Shown here piece after piece: positions 7,742-15,994 of a DNA stretch of 64,000 nucleotides. The stretch lies in the NCBI RefSeq assembly GCF_021491375.1, contig NZ_JAKEVY010000001.1, forward strand, positions 682,001 through 746,000, read 5' to 3'. Both the position numbers and the translations under genes were made by a program. Source of the DNA: Flavihumibacter fluminis (GTDB lineage Bacteria; Bacteroidota; Bacteroidia; Chitinophagales; Chitinophagaceae). The notes beneath the pieces were generated by a model. The model made no database searches. It was not told where the DNA came from and was given only the letters and a program-made list of their open reading frames with translations. Position 1 is the stretch's first letter. Each line of letters starts with the position of its first letter.

Positions 7742-8737
7742 TTATGGGAGGACCCGGGAAATTTGTCCCGATTGAATCATCAGGTCCGCCAGCACAATAG
7801 CAGTCACTGCTTCCAAAACAACCGGCACGCGAAGCGCTATGCAGAGATCATGCCTTCCTTTCACAGAAAAAGTTTCCTGCTCACCGGTCTCCCAGTTCAG
7901 CGTCAACTGTTCTTTTGGAGTAGAAGAAGTTGGCTTGATGGCTATCCTGAATATTAATTCGTTTCCATTGGTAATGCCTCCAACAATTCCCCCAGCATGA
8001 TTGGTTCGGGTTTTACCTTTGGAATCCTCAATAGCATCGTTGTGTTCAACGCCAAACATCCGTGCAGCAGCAAATCCGGTTCCGAATTCAATACCACGCA
8101 CCGCAGGTATGGCAAATACGGCATGACTGATCAGGGATTCTACCGAATCAAAAAAGGGTTCACCCAGACCAATGGGTAATCCACTAACCCTGCATTCCAC
8201 GATTCCTCCTATGGAATCCTTGGCATCAATCGCTTTTTGCAAACCTTTCTCCAGGTCAGCTTCTCCCCCGATCTCAAGAATGGTGGCTGCTACAGTGATG
8301 GGATTCAGCATTTTTTTTGCTACCACCCCTGCCGCAACAAGTCCAACTGTAAGTCGGCCACTGAAATGACCACCACCCCGAAAATCTTCAAAGCCGCCGA
8401 ATTTTTTATGGGCTACAAAATCAGCGTGACCAGGCCTTGGTACAGCACGCTGCTTTTCATAATCCCCGGAACGGGTATTTTTATTTTCAAACAAGATGGT
8501 CAGGGGCGCACCGGTTGCCTTACCATTAAAAAGTCCGGTTTGAAAGAGTGGCAGATCATCTTCCTTTCGGGGAGTGGTGCCTTTTTGTGTGCCGCCTTTC
8601 CTGCGTTCAATATCAATATGAAAATCTTCCAGTGCAAGTGGCAGGCCGGATGGAACACCGTCAATGATCACACCTACAGCCGGACCATGAGATTCCCCTA
8701 CAATGGATACCCGAAAATTACGTCCGAATGAATTCAT
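7742..8737 (-). CDS. aroC: Chorismate synthase
   Basis: A 331-residue enzyme catalysing the FMN-dependent removal of phosphate from EPSP to give chorismate. Family signatures are GESHGPAVGVIIDG near residues 15-28, RPGHADF, FEDFRGGGHFSGR and the late SSTPKEQ. At 331 residues it is slightly shorter than the usual 350-360. It overlaps aroA by four bases (ATGA), so the two are translationally coupled. It is the last dedicated gene of the aromatic cluster. Confidence 0.96.
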   Translation of the reverse strand: MNSFGRNFRVSIVGESHGPAVGVIIDGVPSGLPLALEDFHIDIERRKGGTQKGTTPRKEDDLPLFQTGLFNGKATGAPLTILFENKNTRSGDYEKQRAVPRPGHADFVAHKKFGGFEDFRGGGHFSGRLTVGLVAAGVVAKKMLNPITVAATILEIGGEADLEKGLQKAIDAKDSIGGIVECRVSGLPIGLGEPFFDSVESLISHAVFAIPAVRGIEFGTGFAAARMFGVEHNDAIEDSKGKTRTNHAGGIVGGITNGNELIFRIAIKPTSSTPKEQLTLNWETGEQETFSVKGRHDLCIALRVPVVLEAVTAIVLADLMIQSGQISRVLP

Positions 8738-10008
8738 GCTTCTTGGTTTAGTTTGGCTCCCAATGAACGGATATGTTCATAAAAATCGGGATAGGATTTA
8801 TTGATGGCTTCCGCTTTTTCGATGTTGGTGCTGCCATCCGCTTTTAAGGCTGCCACGGCACAGGCCATTGCAATGCGATGATCATGATGCGAATGCACCT
8901 TCGCACCGGTCAGTCCGTTTCCTCCCTTAATCAGCATCAGGTCGTCCTGCAATTCAATCGAAAGTCCCATTTTGCCGAATTCCTCCTGCAGGGTCAGCGC
9001 GCGATTACTTTCCTTGTGCGTGAGCCTGCCAACCCCTTCAATTACCGTGGTGCCTTCACAATAGGCGGCCAGCGCTACAAGCGGAGGAAATAAATCCGGA
9101 CAATCAGTCGCATTGAAATGAAATGCTTTCATCGGCACCGGACGAATGGTGATCTGTTCCGGTTCAATACTGATGCCGGCACCACAACTCATCAATGCCT
9201 GCAGGATAGCTTTATCCGCCTGCGTTGAAAAAACATCCAGCCCCTTAATAATCGTTTCACCTGCAATTGCTGCTGCTACCAGTAAAAAGGCTCCCCCACT
9301 CCAGTCGCCTTCTACTGTGTAAGTTCGACTATCCGTTACTGTTGGGCGATTACCAGTAAAATAAAAGCTTTCATAGTTGTTATTCTGCGGCACTTCCAAC
9401 CCAAAGTCTTCCATCACTTTGAGCGTGAGGTCGACATATGGTTTACTTTTTAAATTAGTTACCGTTATGGTTACATCTTTTGCCCCAGATGCAGCATAAG
9501 CCAGGAGAATTCCAGTCAGAAACTGTGAGCTGAGTGATCCGTCGATGGTGATATTACCGGGTTTAACCGGACCTTTCACAACCAATGGCAATTTGCCCTG
9601 TTGCGATTGAACCGACACCTGCAGTTGAGGCAATACTTCATCAAAAAAATCCATGGGACGTGTTACCAGGCTTCCTTCACCGGTGATGGTAATCGCCTGC
9701 TCATTCAACGCCACCAGTGGTGTAAACATCCGGATACCAAGGCCACTTTCACCGCAATGAACGGTAGTAGAACGGGCATGGATACCCGAAGAACGGATGA
9801 TCAGTTCATTCTCTTTCTGTTCAATAGCCGCGCCCAATGCCTGGATTACGCCCAAAGCAGCTTTGTCGTCATTTGATTTTCCGGGATTGCGGATGATGCT
9901 GGTGCCACCGGCAGCAATCGCTGCCGCACAGGCGCGCTGCATGGAGCTTTTGGAGGCAGGTGCCCAGATTTCACCCTTTATGGAAGAAGGTTCTACCGTA
10001 ACTACCAT
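8734..10008 (-). CDS. aroA: 3-phosphoshikimate 1-carboxyvinyltransferase (EPSP synthase)
   Basis: A 424-residue enzyme that joins shikimate-3-phosphate to phosphoenolpyruvate. The two-domain inverted repeat fold is recognisable from PASKSSMQRACA at the N-terminus, the CGESGLGIRM active-site loop near 84-93, SLSSQFLTG, and the C-terminal HDHRIAMA. The CGESGLGIRM loop differs from the common NAGTAxR form, as it does in many Bacteroidota. That loop lies near the phosphoenolpyruvate and glyphosate site. It lies nine bases after aroB and overlaps aroC. Confidence 0.96.
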   Translation of the reverse strand: MVVTVEPSSIKGEIWAPASKSSMQRACAAAIAAGGTSIIRNPGKSNDDKAALGVIQALGAAIEQKENELIIRSSGIHARSTTVHCGESGLGIRMFTPLVALNEQAITITGEGSLVTRPMDFFDEVLPQLQVSVQSQQGKLPLVVKGPVKPGNITIDGSLSSQFLTGILLAYAASGAKDVTITVTNLKSKPYVDLTLKVMEDFGLEVPQNNNYESFYFTGNRPTVTDSRTYTVEGDWSGGAFLLVAAAIAGETIIKGLDVFSTQADKAILQALMSCGAGISIEPEQITIRPVPMKAFHFNATDCPDLFPPLVALAAYCEGTTVIEGVGRLTHKESNRALTLQEEFGKMGLSIELQDDLMLIKGGNGLTGAKVHSHHDHRIAMACAVAALKADGSTNIEKAEAINKSYPDFYEHIRSLGAKLNQEA

Positions 10009-10017
10009 TATGCTGTA

Positions 10018-11037
10018 TTATATCTGTTCTATTAATTGTTTAACCTGCGTCAATGGAAGCGTATGAACAACTCCCTTTCCGATTTTTTGCAGCAGGATAT
10101 AATGAAGATTGGAGCGCTCTCTTTTTTTGTCGTGTTTCAACACATCAAAAACTTTGGTTCGATCGAAATCAGCATAGGTCGGTAACCCATACTGATCAAT
10201 CAGCTTCACCAACGCAGTCGCCTGCTTAAATCCGAGCAATGCTTCTGATAAATGTGCCGCATAGGTCATACCAATAGAAACCGCCTGTCCGTGAGACAAT
10301 TCATACTGATTCTCCAGGGCGTGCCCGAGGGTATGTCCGAAATTCAGCAGTTTGCGATCACCCTGTTCGGTTTCATCGAGCTGCACCACTTTTGTTTTTA
10401 ACAGGGCATTCCTTCGAACCAGGGCAGCAAGCTCCGATTTCTTTTTCTGATACCAGGCGGCATCATGTTCCTTTAAACTGCGAAACATGGCTGCATCCTT
10501 GATAGCTGCATGTTTAATGATCTCCGCAAACCCGTTTTGCCATTCGGCTGTTGGCAGGGTTTGAAGCAGACTGGTATCAAAAAACAGGAAGGAAGGTTGT
10601 CTGATAGTACCTACCAGATTCTTGTAAACCTCCACATCCACGCCGTTTTTGCCACCAATAGAAGCATCCACCATGGCCAGCAGACTGGTTGGAATAAAAC
10701 CGGTTCGGATCCCACGCATGTAAATCGCGCCCACATATCCTGCAAGATCAGTTATTACACCTCCTCCCAGGCCAATTAGGGTGGTTTTTCGGTCGGCTTC
10801 CATCTCAATGAGCGAATCAATCACAGTATCCGCTGTTTGCTGGATCTTGTATTCTTCACCAGCTTTGATGACAATGGTATTCCAGCCTTTCAACTTTGAT
10901 TTACAAGCTTCAAATACATGTTCATCAGTGAGGATGATACTATGTTTTTTATCGGCAACATTTTTCAGTTGGGATAAACTCGCACCAAAATAATAGTCGG
11001 TGATGGTTTGTCCGATCCGGATTTTTTTTATTTCCAT
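10018..11037 (-). CDS. aroB: 3-dehydroquinate synthase
   Basis: A 339-residue NAD-dependent enzyme converting DAHP to 3-dehydroquinate. Seen motifs include the nucleotide-binding GGGVITDLAGYVGAIYMRG segment (about 93-111), IPTSLLAMVDASIGGKNGVD, and the metal ligands in GFAEIIKHA and NFGHTLGHALE. The length fits the family. It lies nine bases downstream of the DAHP synthase/chorismate mutase gene, consistent with one operon. Confidence 0.96.
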   Translation of the reverse strand: MEIKKIRIGQTITDYYFGASLSQLKNVADKKHSIILTDEHVFEACKSKLKGWNTIVIKAGEEYKIQQTADTVIDSLIEMEADRKTTLIGLGGGVITDLAGYVGAIYMRGIRTGFIPTSLLAMVDASIGGKNGVDVEVYKNLVGTIRQPSFLFFDTSLLQTLPTAEWQNGFAEIIKHAAIKDAAMFRSLKEHDAAWYQKKKSELAALVRRNALLKTKVVQLDETEQGDRKLLNFGHTLGHALENQYELSHGQAVSIGMTYAAHLSEALLGFKQATALVKLIDQYGLPTYADFDRTKVFDVLKHDKKRERSNLHYILLQKIGKGVVHTLPLTQVKQLIEQI

Positions 11038-11046
11038 GCGCCCTGC

Positions 11047-12138
11047 TTAGCTGTTCATGATTTTGTTCTGGTGGTTGATGGACTCCATATGCACCGCATC
11101 AAAGTAACGGGTGATGAATTCCTTGCTCAATCCCAGTTTATCGCCTTTCAGGAAGGCACGATCCAGGATTTCATTCCAGCGATTGGTTTGCAGGATGGTG
11201 ATATTGTTATTCTTTTTGTAAGTACCGATTTGTTCAGCCACTTTCATACGTTGTCCCAGTATCTGCATCAGTTCATCATCGAGGTGATTGATCTGCTGGC
11301 GAAGTTTTTCAAGTGCCGCATGATAGGCTTCGGAATCCACATCTTCTCTTCTCCAGGTAATGCTGTCAAGCATTTCTGCGAGACGGGCGGGGGTTACCTG
11401 CTGCTTGGCATCGCTCCAGGCATTATCAGGATCAATATGGCTTTCGATGATCATGCCGTCGTAATCAAGGTCAATAGCTTTCTGCATCACATCCAGCAGG
11501 ATATCTCTTCTGCCGCAGATATGGGAAGGATCATTGATCATCATCATTTCCGGGAAGCGGCGTTTCATTTCGATTGCCAGATGCCACATCGGTGCATTTC
11601 GGAATTCTGTATTTCCATATGAAGAGAAACCGCGATGGATCAAACCAATCTGGTTGATACCGGCTTTCGCAACACGTTCAACCGCGCCGAGCCACAGTTC
11701 AAGATCAGGATTGATAGGGTTCTTGATCAGTACTGGCACATCCACTCCTTTAAGCGCATCGGCTACTTCCTGCACACTGAAGGGGTTTACGGTGGTTCGG
11801 GCACCAATCCACAAAACATCCACGTCGAAGTGCAGCGCATCTTCCACCTGCTTGGCTGTAGCTACTTCCACTGCAACCGGCATCCCGGTGAGCTTTTTAG
11901 CCTGCTGTAACCAGGGTAGCCCTTTGGTACCGATACCTTCAAAAGAACCCGGACGTGTACGTGGTTTCCAGATACCGGCTCTCATGATATCTACCTTACC
12001 GGTCTGTGCCAGCTGCTGGGCAGTTTGTAATACCTGCTCTTCGGTTTCTGCGCTGCAGGGACCCGCGATGATCAATGGGCGCTTGGCCCATGCTTCCTGT
12101 GTTACCTGTTTCATTGTTTTGTTGTCGGTTGCTTGCAT
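11047..12138 (-). CDS. Bifunctional DAHP synthase / chorismate mutase (type II)
   Basis: A 363-residue fusion. The N-terminal 255 residues form a class I-beta-type DAHP synthase (IIAGPCSAE, MRAGIWKPRTRPGSFEG, HRGFSSYG, DPSHICGRRD). A linker leads to an AroQ-type chorismate mutase near 270-350 (HAALEKLRQQINHLDDELMQ, then KVAEQIGTYKK). It performs the first committed step of the pathway and the branch-point step towards prephenate. In such fusions the mutase domain often senses prephenate or chorismate for feedback; that is family knowledge and not shown here. A heptad repeat array and about 100 bp separate it from tyrA. Confidence 0.94.
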   Translation of the reverse strand: MQATDNKTMKQVTQEAWAKRPLIIAGPCSAETEEQVLQTAQQLAQTGKVDIMRAGIWKPRTRPGSFEGIGTKGLPWLQQAKKLTGMPVAVEVATAKQVEDALHFDVDVLWIGARTTVNPFSVQEVADALKGVDVPVLIKNPINPDLELWLGAVERVAKAGINQIGLIHRGFSSYGNTEFRNAPMWHLAIEMKRRFPEMMMINDPSHICGRRDILLDVMQKAIDLDYDGMIIESHIDPDNAWSDAKQQVTPARLAEMLDSITWRREDVDSEAYHAALEKLRQQINHLDDELMQILGQRMKVAEQIGTYKKNNNITILQTNRWNEILDRAFLKGDKLGLSKEFITRYFDAVHMESINHQNKIMNS

Positions 12139-12180
12139 AAAATTACTGTATTTAAAAAGTTTACTATTTATTGTTTAATA

Positions 12181-12243
12181 CTTCCATCCCCCATCTTCCA
12201 TTCCTCCCTCTTCCATTCTCACTTCTCACGTCTCACGTTTCAC
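12181..12243 (-). repeat. 7-bp-period purine-rich array at the 3' end of tyrA
   Basis: Read on the minus strand, degenerate heptads follow each other: AGTGAAA, CGTGAGA, CGTGAGA, AGTGAGA, ATGGAAG, AGGGAGG, AATGGAA. The tyrA stop codon TGA lies inside the first unit. Related arrays occur near 13119, 19383, 19501, 19681, 20943 and 41056. Confidence 0.75.
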
Positions 12244-13088
12244 TTAATTATCCTGCTAATCCTGTTCGCATTCTCTATCAATTCCTGCAAATACGCATAG
12301 TTCTCTTTCTCCAGGCAGGCTTTGAATTTGCGTAGCTGTGTAATATGTTCATTGAGCACATCGAGCACATTCTCGCGGTTTTGCATAAAGATAGGAACCC
12401 ACATAGAGGGATTGGATTTAGCCAGGCGTACGGTACTCTCAAAACCACCACTCGCCAGTTCAAAAATCGCCTGGTCTTCTCTTTCTTTCTCCAATACGGT
12501 ATTGGCGAGCGCGAAGGAAGTAATATGGGAAATATGACTCACATAGGCAGCATGCAGATCGTGATCATGTGCATTCATTTCCAGCAGGTGCATGCCAATT
12601 TTCTGAAAAGCATTTTTTACCCAGCTAACAGCATCCGCATCACTTTCTGCGGCGTTGCACAATACGACAGCCTTATTTTCAAATGCATGTTTTACAGCGG
12701 CGGCAGGGCCGCTGTATTCCGTACCCCACATCGGATGTGAAGCTACATATCGCCCTCTACGGGGATGTTCTTTCACTGCATCAATCAATTGCCCCTTGGT
12801 AGATCCGGCATCCAGCACAATCTGATGGCTAACGCGGTCCAGCACTTTGGGCAACAATCCTGTCATTTTATCAACGGGAATGCAGAGGATAACGACATCC
12901 GATTCTTCAATTGCCTGCTCCAGCGGCAACACTTCGTCCACCAATCCCATTTCCAGCGCTTTTGCTGCGTGATCCGGATTGGCTTCCACACCAACAATAC
13001 CGGCCGCCAGGCCTTTTTCATTTAACTGCAATGCCAGCGATCCGCCAATCAGCCCCACTCCAACTATTGCAATTCGTTTTCGTTCCAT
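12240..13088 (-). CDS. tyrA: Prephenate dehydrogenase
   Basis: A 282-residue NAD(P)-dependent enzyme converting prephenate to 4-hydroxyphenylpyruvate for tyrosine. It shows the Rossmann motif VGVGLIGGSLA (9-19), the HPMWGTEYSG segment near 118-127, and the helical dimerisation half (HDLHAAYVSHISH). No ACT domain is present. It is the third gene of the aromatic operon. Its stop codon is supplied by the first unit of a heptad repeat array. A pyrimidine-rich stretch of about 80 bp separates it from the aminotransferase gene upstream. Confidence 0.93.
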   Translation of the reverse strand: MERKRIAIVGVGLIGGSLALQLNEKGLAAGIVGVEANPDHAAKALEMGLVDEVLPLEQAIEESDVVILCIPVDKMTGLLPKVLDRVSHQIVLDAGSTKGQLIDAVKEHPRRGRYVASHPMWGTEYSGPAAAVKHAFENKAVVLCNAAESDADAVSWVKNAFQKIGMHLLEMNAHDHDLHAAYVSHISHITSFALANTVLEKEREDQAIFELASGGFESTVRLAKSNPSMWVPIFMQNRENVLDVLNEHITQLRKFKACLEKENYAYLQELIENANRISRIIK

Positions 13089-13118
13089 GCTATTTTCAAC
13101 TTTACTGTATGTTTATTA

Positions 13119-13193
13119 GTCTCCCCTGTCTCCCTTCTCCTCCGTCTCCTTTGTCTCCCGCCTCCATTCCCTCACCCCTTCTTCCATCCTCCG
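13119..13193 (-). repeat. Purine-rich low-complexity array at the 3' end of the aminotransferase gene
   Basis: On the minus strand the stretch reads as G/A-rich units such as GGATGGAAGAAGGGG and repeated GGAGAC, less regular than the other arrays. It overlaps the last codons of the aminotransferase (tail GGWKKG) and supplies its TGA stop. Confidence 0.6.
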
Positions 13194-14353
13194 GAATTTT
13201 TCCTTACCCGTTCCATCGCTTCTTTCAATTTCTCCTCCGGACTGCAAAGACTCACCCGAATAAATCCATTACCTGCTGAACCGAAGATGCCGCCCGGCGT
13301 AATGAATACATTTGCGCCATAGAGGATCGCATCACTCATTTCAAAACCATCTTTATATTGGTCAGGAATTTTTGCCCAAACGAACATGCCTACCTGTTCC
13401 GGATTATACGTTGCGTTCAATTCATCAAGTAATTCAAATACCAGTTTCCTCCGCCGGCGATATACATCATTTACAGATGCATACCAATCAGCTCCCAGTT
13501 GCAAAGCTTTTGCAGCAGCCAACTGAGCAGGCAAAAACATACCGCTGTCCATATTGCTTTTGAAGCGGATCACTTCATCAATGCGATCCTTCGCACCTGC
13601 CAGCATACCAATTCTCCAGCCTGCCATATTCTGGCTTTTACTGAGTGAGTTCAATTCTACCACTACTTCCATCGCACCAGGTACAGCCAGCAAACTAGAT
13701 GGCTGATCATTCAGAATAAAACTATAGGGATTATCATGACAGATCAGGATCTGATGTTTTTTGGCAAATGCAATCAGGCGTGCATAAAAGGCCGCCGATG
13801 GAACCTGCCCGGTTGGCATATGCGGATAATTCACCCACATCAGTTTCACCTTACTCAGATCCGTTTTATCCAGCGCATCCAAATCCGGCTCCCAGTTTAA
13901 GGCTTCCACCAGTTCATACGAAACCGGTTCTCCACCCGCCAGTTTCACGGCACTGCTGTATGTTGGATAACCCGGGTTGGGAATCAACGCCTGATCTCCC
14001 GTATTCAGATAAGTCATGCAGATATGCATAATCCCCTCCTTGCTTCCGATCAATGGCAGGATTTCGGTTTCCGGATTCAAATCCACCCCATACCAGGTAG
14101 CATACCAATCGGCCATTGCCTTGCGCAATACAGGCGATCCCTTATAGCTCTGGTAAGCGTGTACATTGGGTTTTGCGGCTTCTTCCTGAAGGGTTTTTAT
14201 CACATCGGGATGTGGCGGTAAATCCGGACTTCCAATACCCAAATTGATAATCGCCTTGCCCTCTTTATTAAGCGCATCAATCTCGCGAAGCTTCTGAGAA
14301 AAATAATATTCTCCAATGCCATTCAGTCGGTCTGCGGTTTTCAGCTGCATCAT
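13172..14353 (-). CDS. PLP-dependent class I/II aminotransferase (probably aromatic)
   Basis: A 393-residue fold-type I aminotransferase with the PLP-lysine motif SLSKSQNMAGWR near 235-246, the DNPY segment, and the C-terminal substrate Arg in IRVSL. Placed between pheA and tyrA, it probably transaminates phenylpyruvate and 4-hydroxyphenylpyruvate (or prephenate). The specificity is inferred from context. Its ATG overlaps the pheA stop by four bases. The last residues (GGWKKG) come from the purine-rich repeat that begins inside the gene, which suggests a repeat-driven change of the C-terminus. Confidence 0.9.
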   Translation of the reverse strand: MMQLKTADRLNGIGEYYFSQKLREIDALNKEGKAIINLGIGSPDLPPHPDVIKTLQEEAAKPNVHAYQSYKGSPVLRKAMADWYATWYGVDLNPETEILPLIGSKEGIMHICMTYLNTGDQALIPNPGYPTYSSAVKLAGGEPVSYELVEALNWEPDLDALDKTDLSKVKLMWVNYPHMPTGQVPSAAFYARLIAFAKKHQILICHDNPYSFILNDQPSSLLAVPGAMEVVVELNSLSKSQNMAGWRIGMLAGAKDRIDEVIRFKSNMDSGMFLPAQLAAAKALQLGADWYASVNDVYRRRRKLVFELLDELNATYNPEQVGMFVWAKIPDQYKDGFEMSDAILYGANVFITPGGIFGSAGNGFIRVSLCSPEEKLKEAMERVRKNSGGWKKG

Positions 14354-15177
14354 TGCTTACCATTTTTATAAATTCCATAAACCTGCAAACTCACGGTCAG
14401 CGGTTCGATTTCTTTTATTACTCCCTGGAACTGTTCCAGGCTGTCGAATTCCATATCCGCATGGAAACTGTATTGCCAGTCGCTGCCAGGAATCGGAAAA
14501 CTCTGCAACTTGCTCAAATTGATTCCTCCTTCCGCAATTCTGGTCAATACTTTCGCAAGGCTTCCCCTTGAGTGATCGGTATGAAAATTAACCGAAGCTT
14601 TGTTGGCATCCGTAATCTCCTGCACCATATCCCTTCTTTGAAGAATGAGAAAGCGGGTATAGTTGTTTTTCATCGTGTGGATATTCGGAGCCAGCACTTC
14701 GAGATCAAACAGATCTGCCGCCAGTTTACTGGCAATAGCTGCTGCATGTTTATTGTGCTTCTGGTGAATATGTTTGGCACTGAGGGCAGTATCCTCTGTT
14801 TCCACGAGTTTCCAGTTGAACTTCTCCAGGTAATCGATGCATTGCAGAATGGCCATCGGATGTGAATGCACTTCCCGGATGTCTTCCAGTTTTACACCGG
14901 GATTTACCAGCAGGTTCTGTTTAATCTGGAGATACACTTCGCCTACCACCTGCAGGTTACTTTTCTGTAATAAATTATAGTTGGGAAGTATGCTGCCCGC
15001 GATGGAATTCTCAATTGCCATTACTCCGCCTTCGCTTTCTTTTTTACTGGATGCAATTTTAACTACCTCGCGGAAGGTATCGCAGGGAATGACTTCAACA
15101 TCCTTGCCGAAAAATTGCTGGGCTGCCACCTGGTGGAAGCTGCCTTCATAACCCTGTATGGATACTCTTGTTGCCAT
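14350..15177 (-). CDS. pheA: Prephenate dehydratase with ACT domain
   Basis: A monofunctional prephenate dehydratase of 275 residues. The catalytic region is about 1-180, with GYEGSFHQ, ENSIAGSI and the NNYTRFLIL motif that contains the conserved Thr-Arg-Phe. A C-terminal ACT domain (about 190-270) with the RGSLAKVL segment should bind phenylalanine for feedback inhibition. I start it at the ATG at 15177, not the TTG nine bases earlier, which lies in a T-tract. The ATG directly follows a terminator hairpin, and a Phe/Tyr-rich leader peptide lies upstream. It is the first structural gene of the seven-gene aromatic operon. Confidence 0.95.
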   Translation of the reverse strand: MATRVSIQGYEGSFHQVAAQQFFGKDVEVIPCDTFREVVKIASSKKESEGGVMAIENSIAGSILPNYNLLQKSNLQVVGEVYLQIKQNLLVNPGVKLEDIREVHSHPMAILQCIDYLEKFNWKLVETEDTALSAKHIHQKHNKHAAAIASKLAADLFDLEVLAPNIHTMKNNYTRFLILQRRDMVQEITDANKASVNFHTDHSRGSLAKVLTRIAEGGINLSKLQSFPIPGSDWQYSFHADMEFDSLEQFQGVIKEIEPLTVSLQVYGIYKNGKQ

Positions 15178-15212
15178 AAAAAACAAGAGTCCCGGGCTTT
15201 CGCCGGGACTCT
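15178..15212 (-). terminator. Attenuator terminator before pheA
   Basis: On the minus strand AGAGTCCCGG (15212-15203) pairs perfectly with CCGGGACTCT (15195-15186) across a seven-base loop. It is followed by TGTTTTTT running up to the pheA ATG. This is a strong Rho-independent terminator located inside the operon leader, 21 bases after the stop codon of a Phe/Tyr-rich leader peptide. The arrangement is that of transcription attenuation. A competing antiterminator is less clear: GCCGG (15267-15263) could pair with CCGGC (15206-15202). Confidence 0.82.
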
Positions 15213-15233
15213 TTATGTTTAGTTTTAGTGATC

Positions 15234-15329
15234 TTAATTCGCTGATCTAACACAAAGCATCGCCGGCCTTCTGCCTGTAAAAAAGTAGAAGTAAAAATAA
15301 AATCGGCCAAATGCATTTGCTGTGATCAT
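15234..15329 (-). CDS. Phe/Tyr-rich leader peptide of the aromatic operon
   Basis: A 31-codon open frame (ATG at 15329, TAA at 15236-15234) containing AFGRFYFYFYFFTG. Nine of residues 7-17 are Phe or Tyr, eight of them in an unbroken run (codons at about 15302-15279). Ribosomes would stall on this run when charged tRNA-Phe or tRNA-Tyr is scarce. The role parallels the pheL leader peptide of enterobacteria, though there is no obvious sequence homology beyond the Phe run. The downstream terminator ends exactly at pheA. No convincing -7/-33 promoter was found directly upstream, so transcription may begin further left of the leader (higher coordinate) or read in from the gene at 15399. There is no Trp codon, arguing for Phe/Tyr rather than Trp control. 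Confidence 0.82.
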   Translation of the reverse strand: MITANAFGRFYFYFYFFTGRRPAMLCVRSAN

Positions 15330-15398
15330 GAAGTAAAAATATACAATGATTGAATACAACAAAAAAGTTTTTTCCTTACGAATGTTAGTTAAACCGCC

Positions 15399-15962
15399 TC
15401 ATTGCAGGCGTTTCATCTGTTGTTCATCCATTTTCCGGAAAAGGTGAAAAGGTTTAAACGTACGCCAGTTATCCAGCTCCACCAGCTCTATTATCCGTTG
15501 TAATTTAGATTTCCGGAAATCATACTGTGTTTGTTCCGGCATATTTAATAAGACAGCCCATCCGTTTTCATCCACCATCTCCTCGTACCACTCTTCATAG
15601 TAATCGCGGTCTCCGGAATGATAGTTCAACACATTTTCAGCAATGAAGATGAACTTATGAATGCCTGCTTCCTGGAACTTGTCAATCACCTCCCTTTTAA
15701 GTTGCATGATGTCATTCTCAATGGCATCATTCCATTCACCCAGCAGTTCAATGATAGCGTACTGTTCTTCGTAATCTGCCAGGATGACTTTCAGATAGAG
15801 GGTTCTAGATCCAAACTCATCCCACTGGGGATGGATATAGAAATTATAAATGGTTTGGGAATATTCAAACTCAGAATAAACGCGCCCGTAAAAAGGTGAT
15901 CGCTCATCTTCTTCGCTCACATAGATATGACGCCAGTTGTAAAATGGTTCAATTTCGTGCAC
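15399..15962 (-). CDS. Conserved-looking acidic protein of unknown function
   Basis: A 187-residue soluble protein, rich in Glu/Asp and aromatic residues, with no signal peptide or membrane segment. I do not recognise the family. It opens with HEIEPFYNWRHIYVSEEDER and contains a hydrophobic strand (KFIFIAEN, near residue 103) followed by an acidic patch (YYEEWYEEMVDENG). The start is GTG at 15962, since no ATG precedes the conserved-looking N-terminus. It lies 32 bp downstream of murQ on the same strand and 70 bp upstream of the Phe/Tyr leader gene, so its transcript might run into the attenuator region. Confidence 0.75.
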   Translation of the reverse strand: MHEIEPFYNWRHIYVSEEDERSPFYGRVYSEFEYSQTIYNFYIHPQWDEFGSRTLYLKVILADYEEQYAIIELLGEWNDAIENDIMQLKREVIDKFQEAGIHKFIFIAENVLNYHSGDRDYYEEWYEEMVDENGWAVLLNMPEQTQYDFRKSKLQRIIELVELDNWRTFKPFHLFRKMDEQQMKRLQ

Positions 15963-15994
15963 ACCGGCAAGTTACTAAGTTCTCCCAAATATGC

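Noticed and set aside
8237-8731. A 164-codon open frame opposite aroC
   Set aside because: A shadow of a strongly conserved enzyme gene.
11534-12178. A 214-codon open frame on the plus strand
   Set aside because: Entirely antisense to the DAHP synthase/chorismate mutase gene; composition is Ser/Cys-rich as in shadow frames, with no recognisable domain.
15178-15186. TTG start for pheA adding three residues
   Set aside because: The TTG lies within the terminator T-tract; the ATG at 15177 gives the usual N-terminus.
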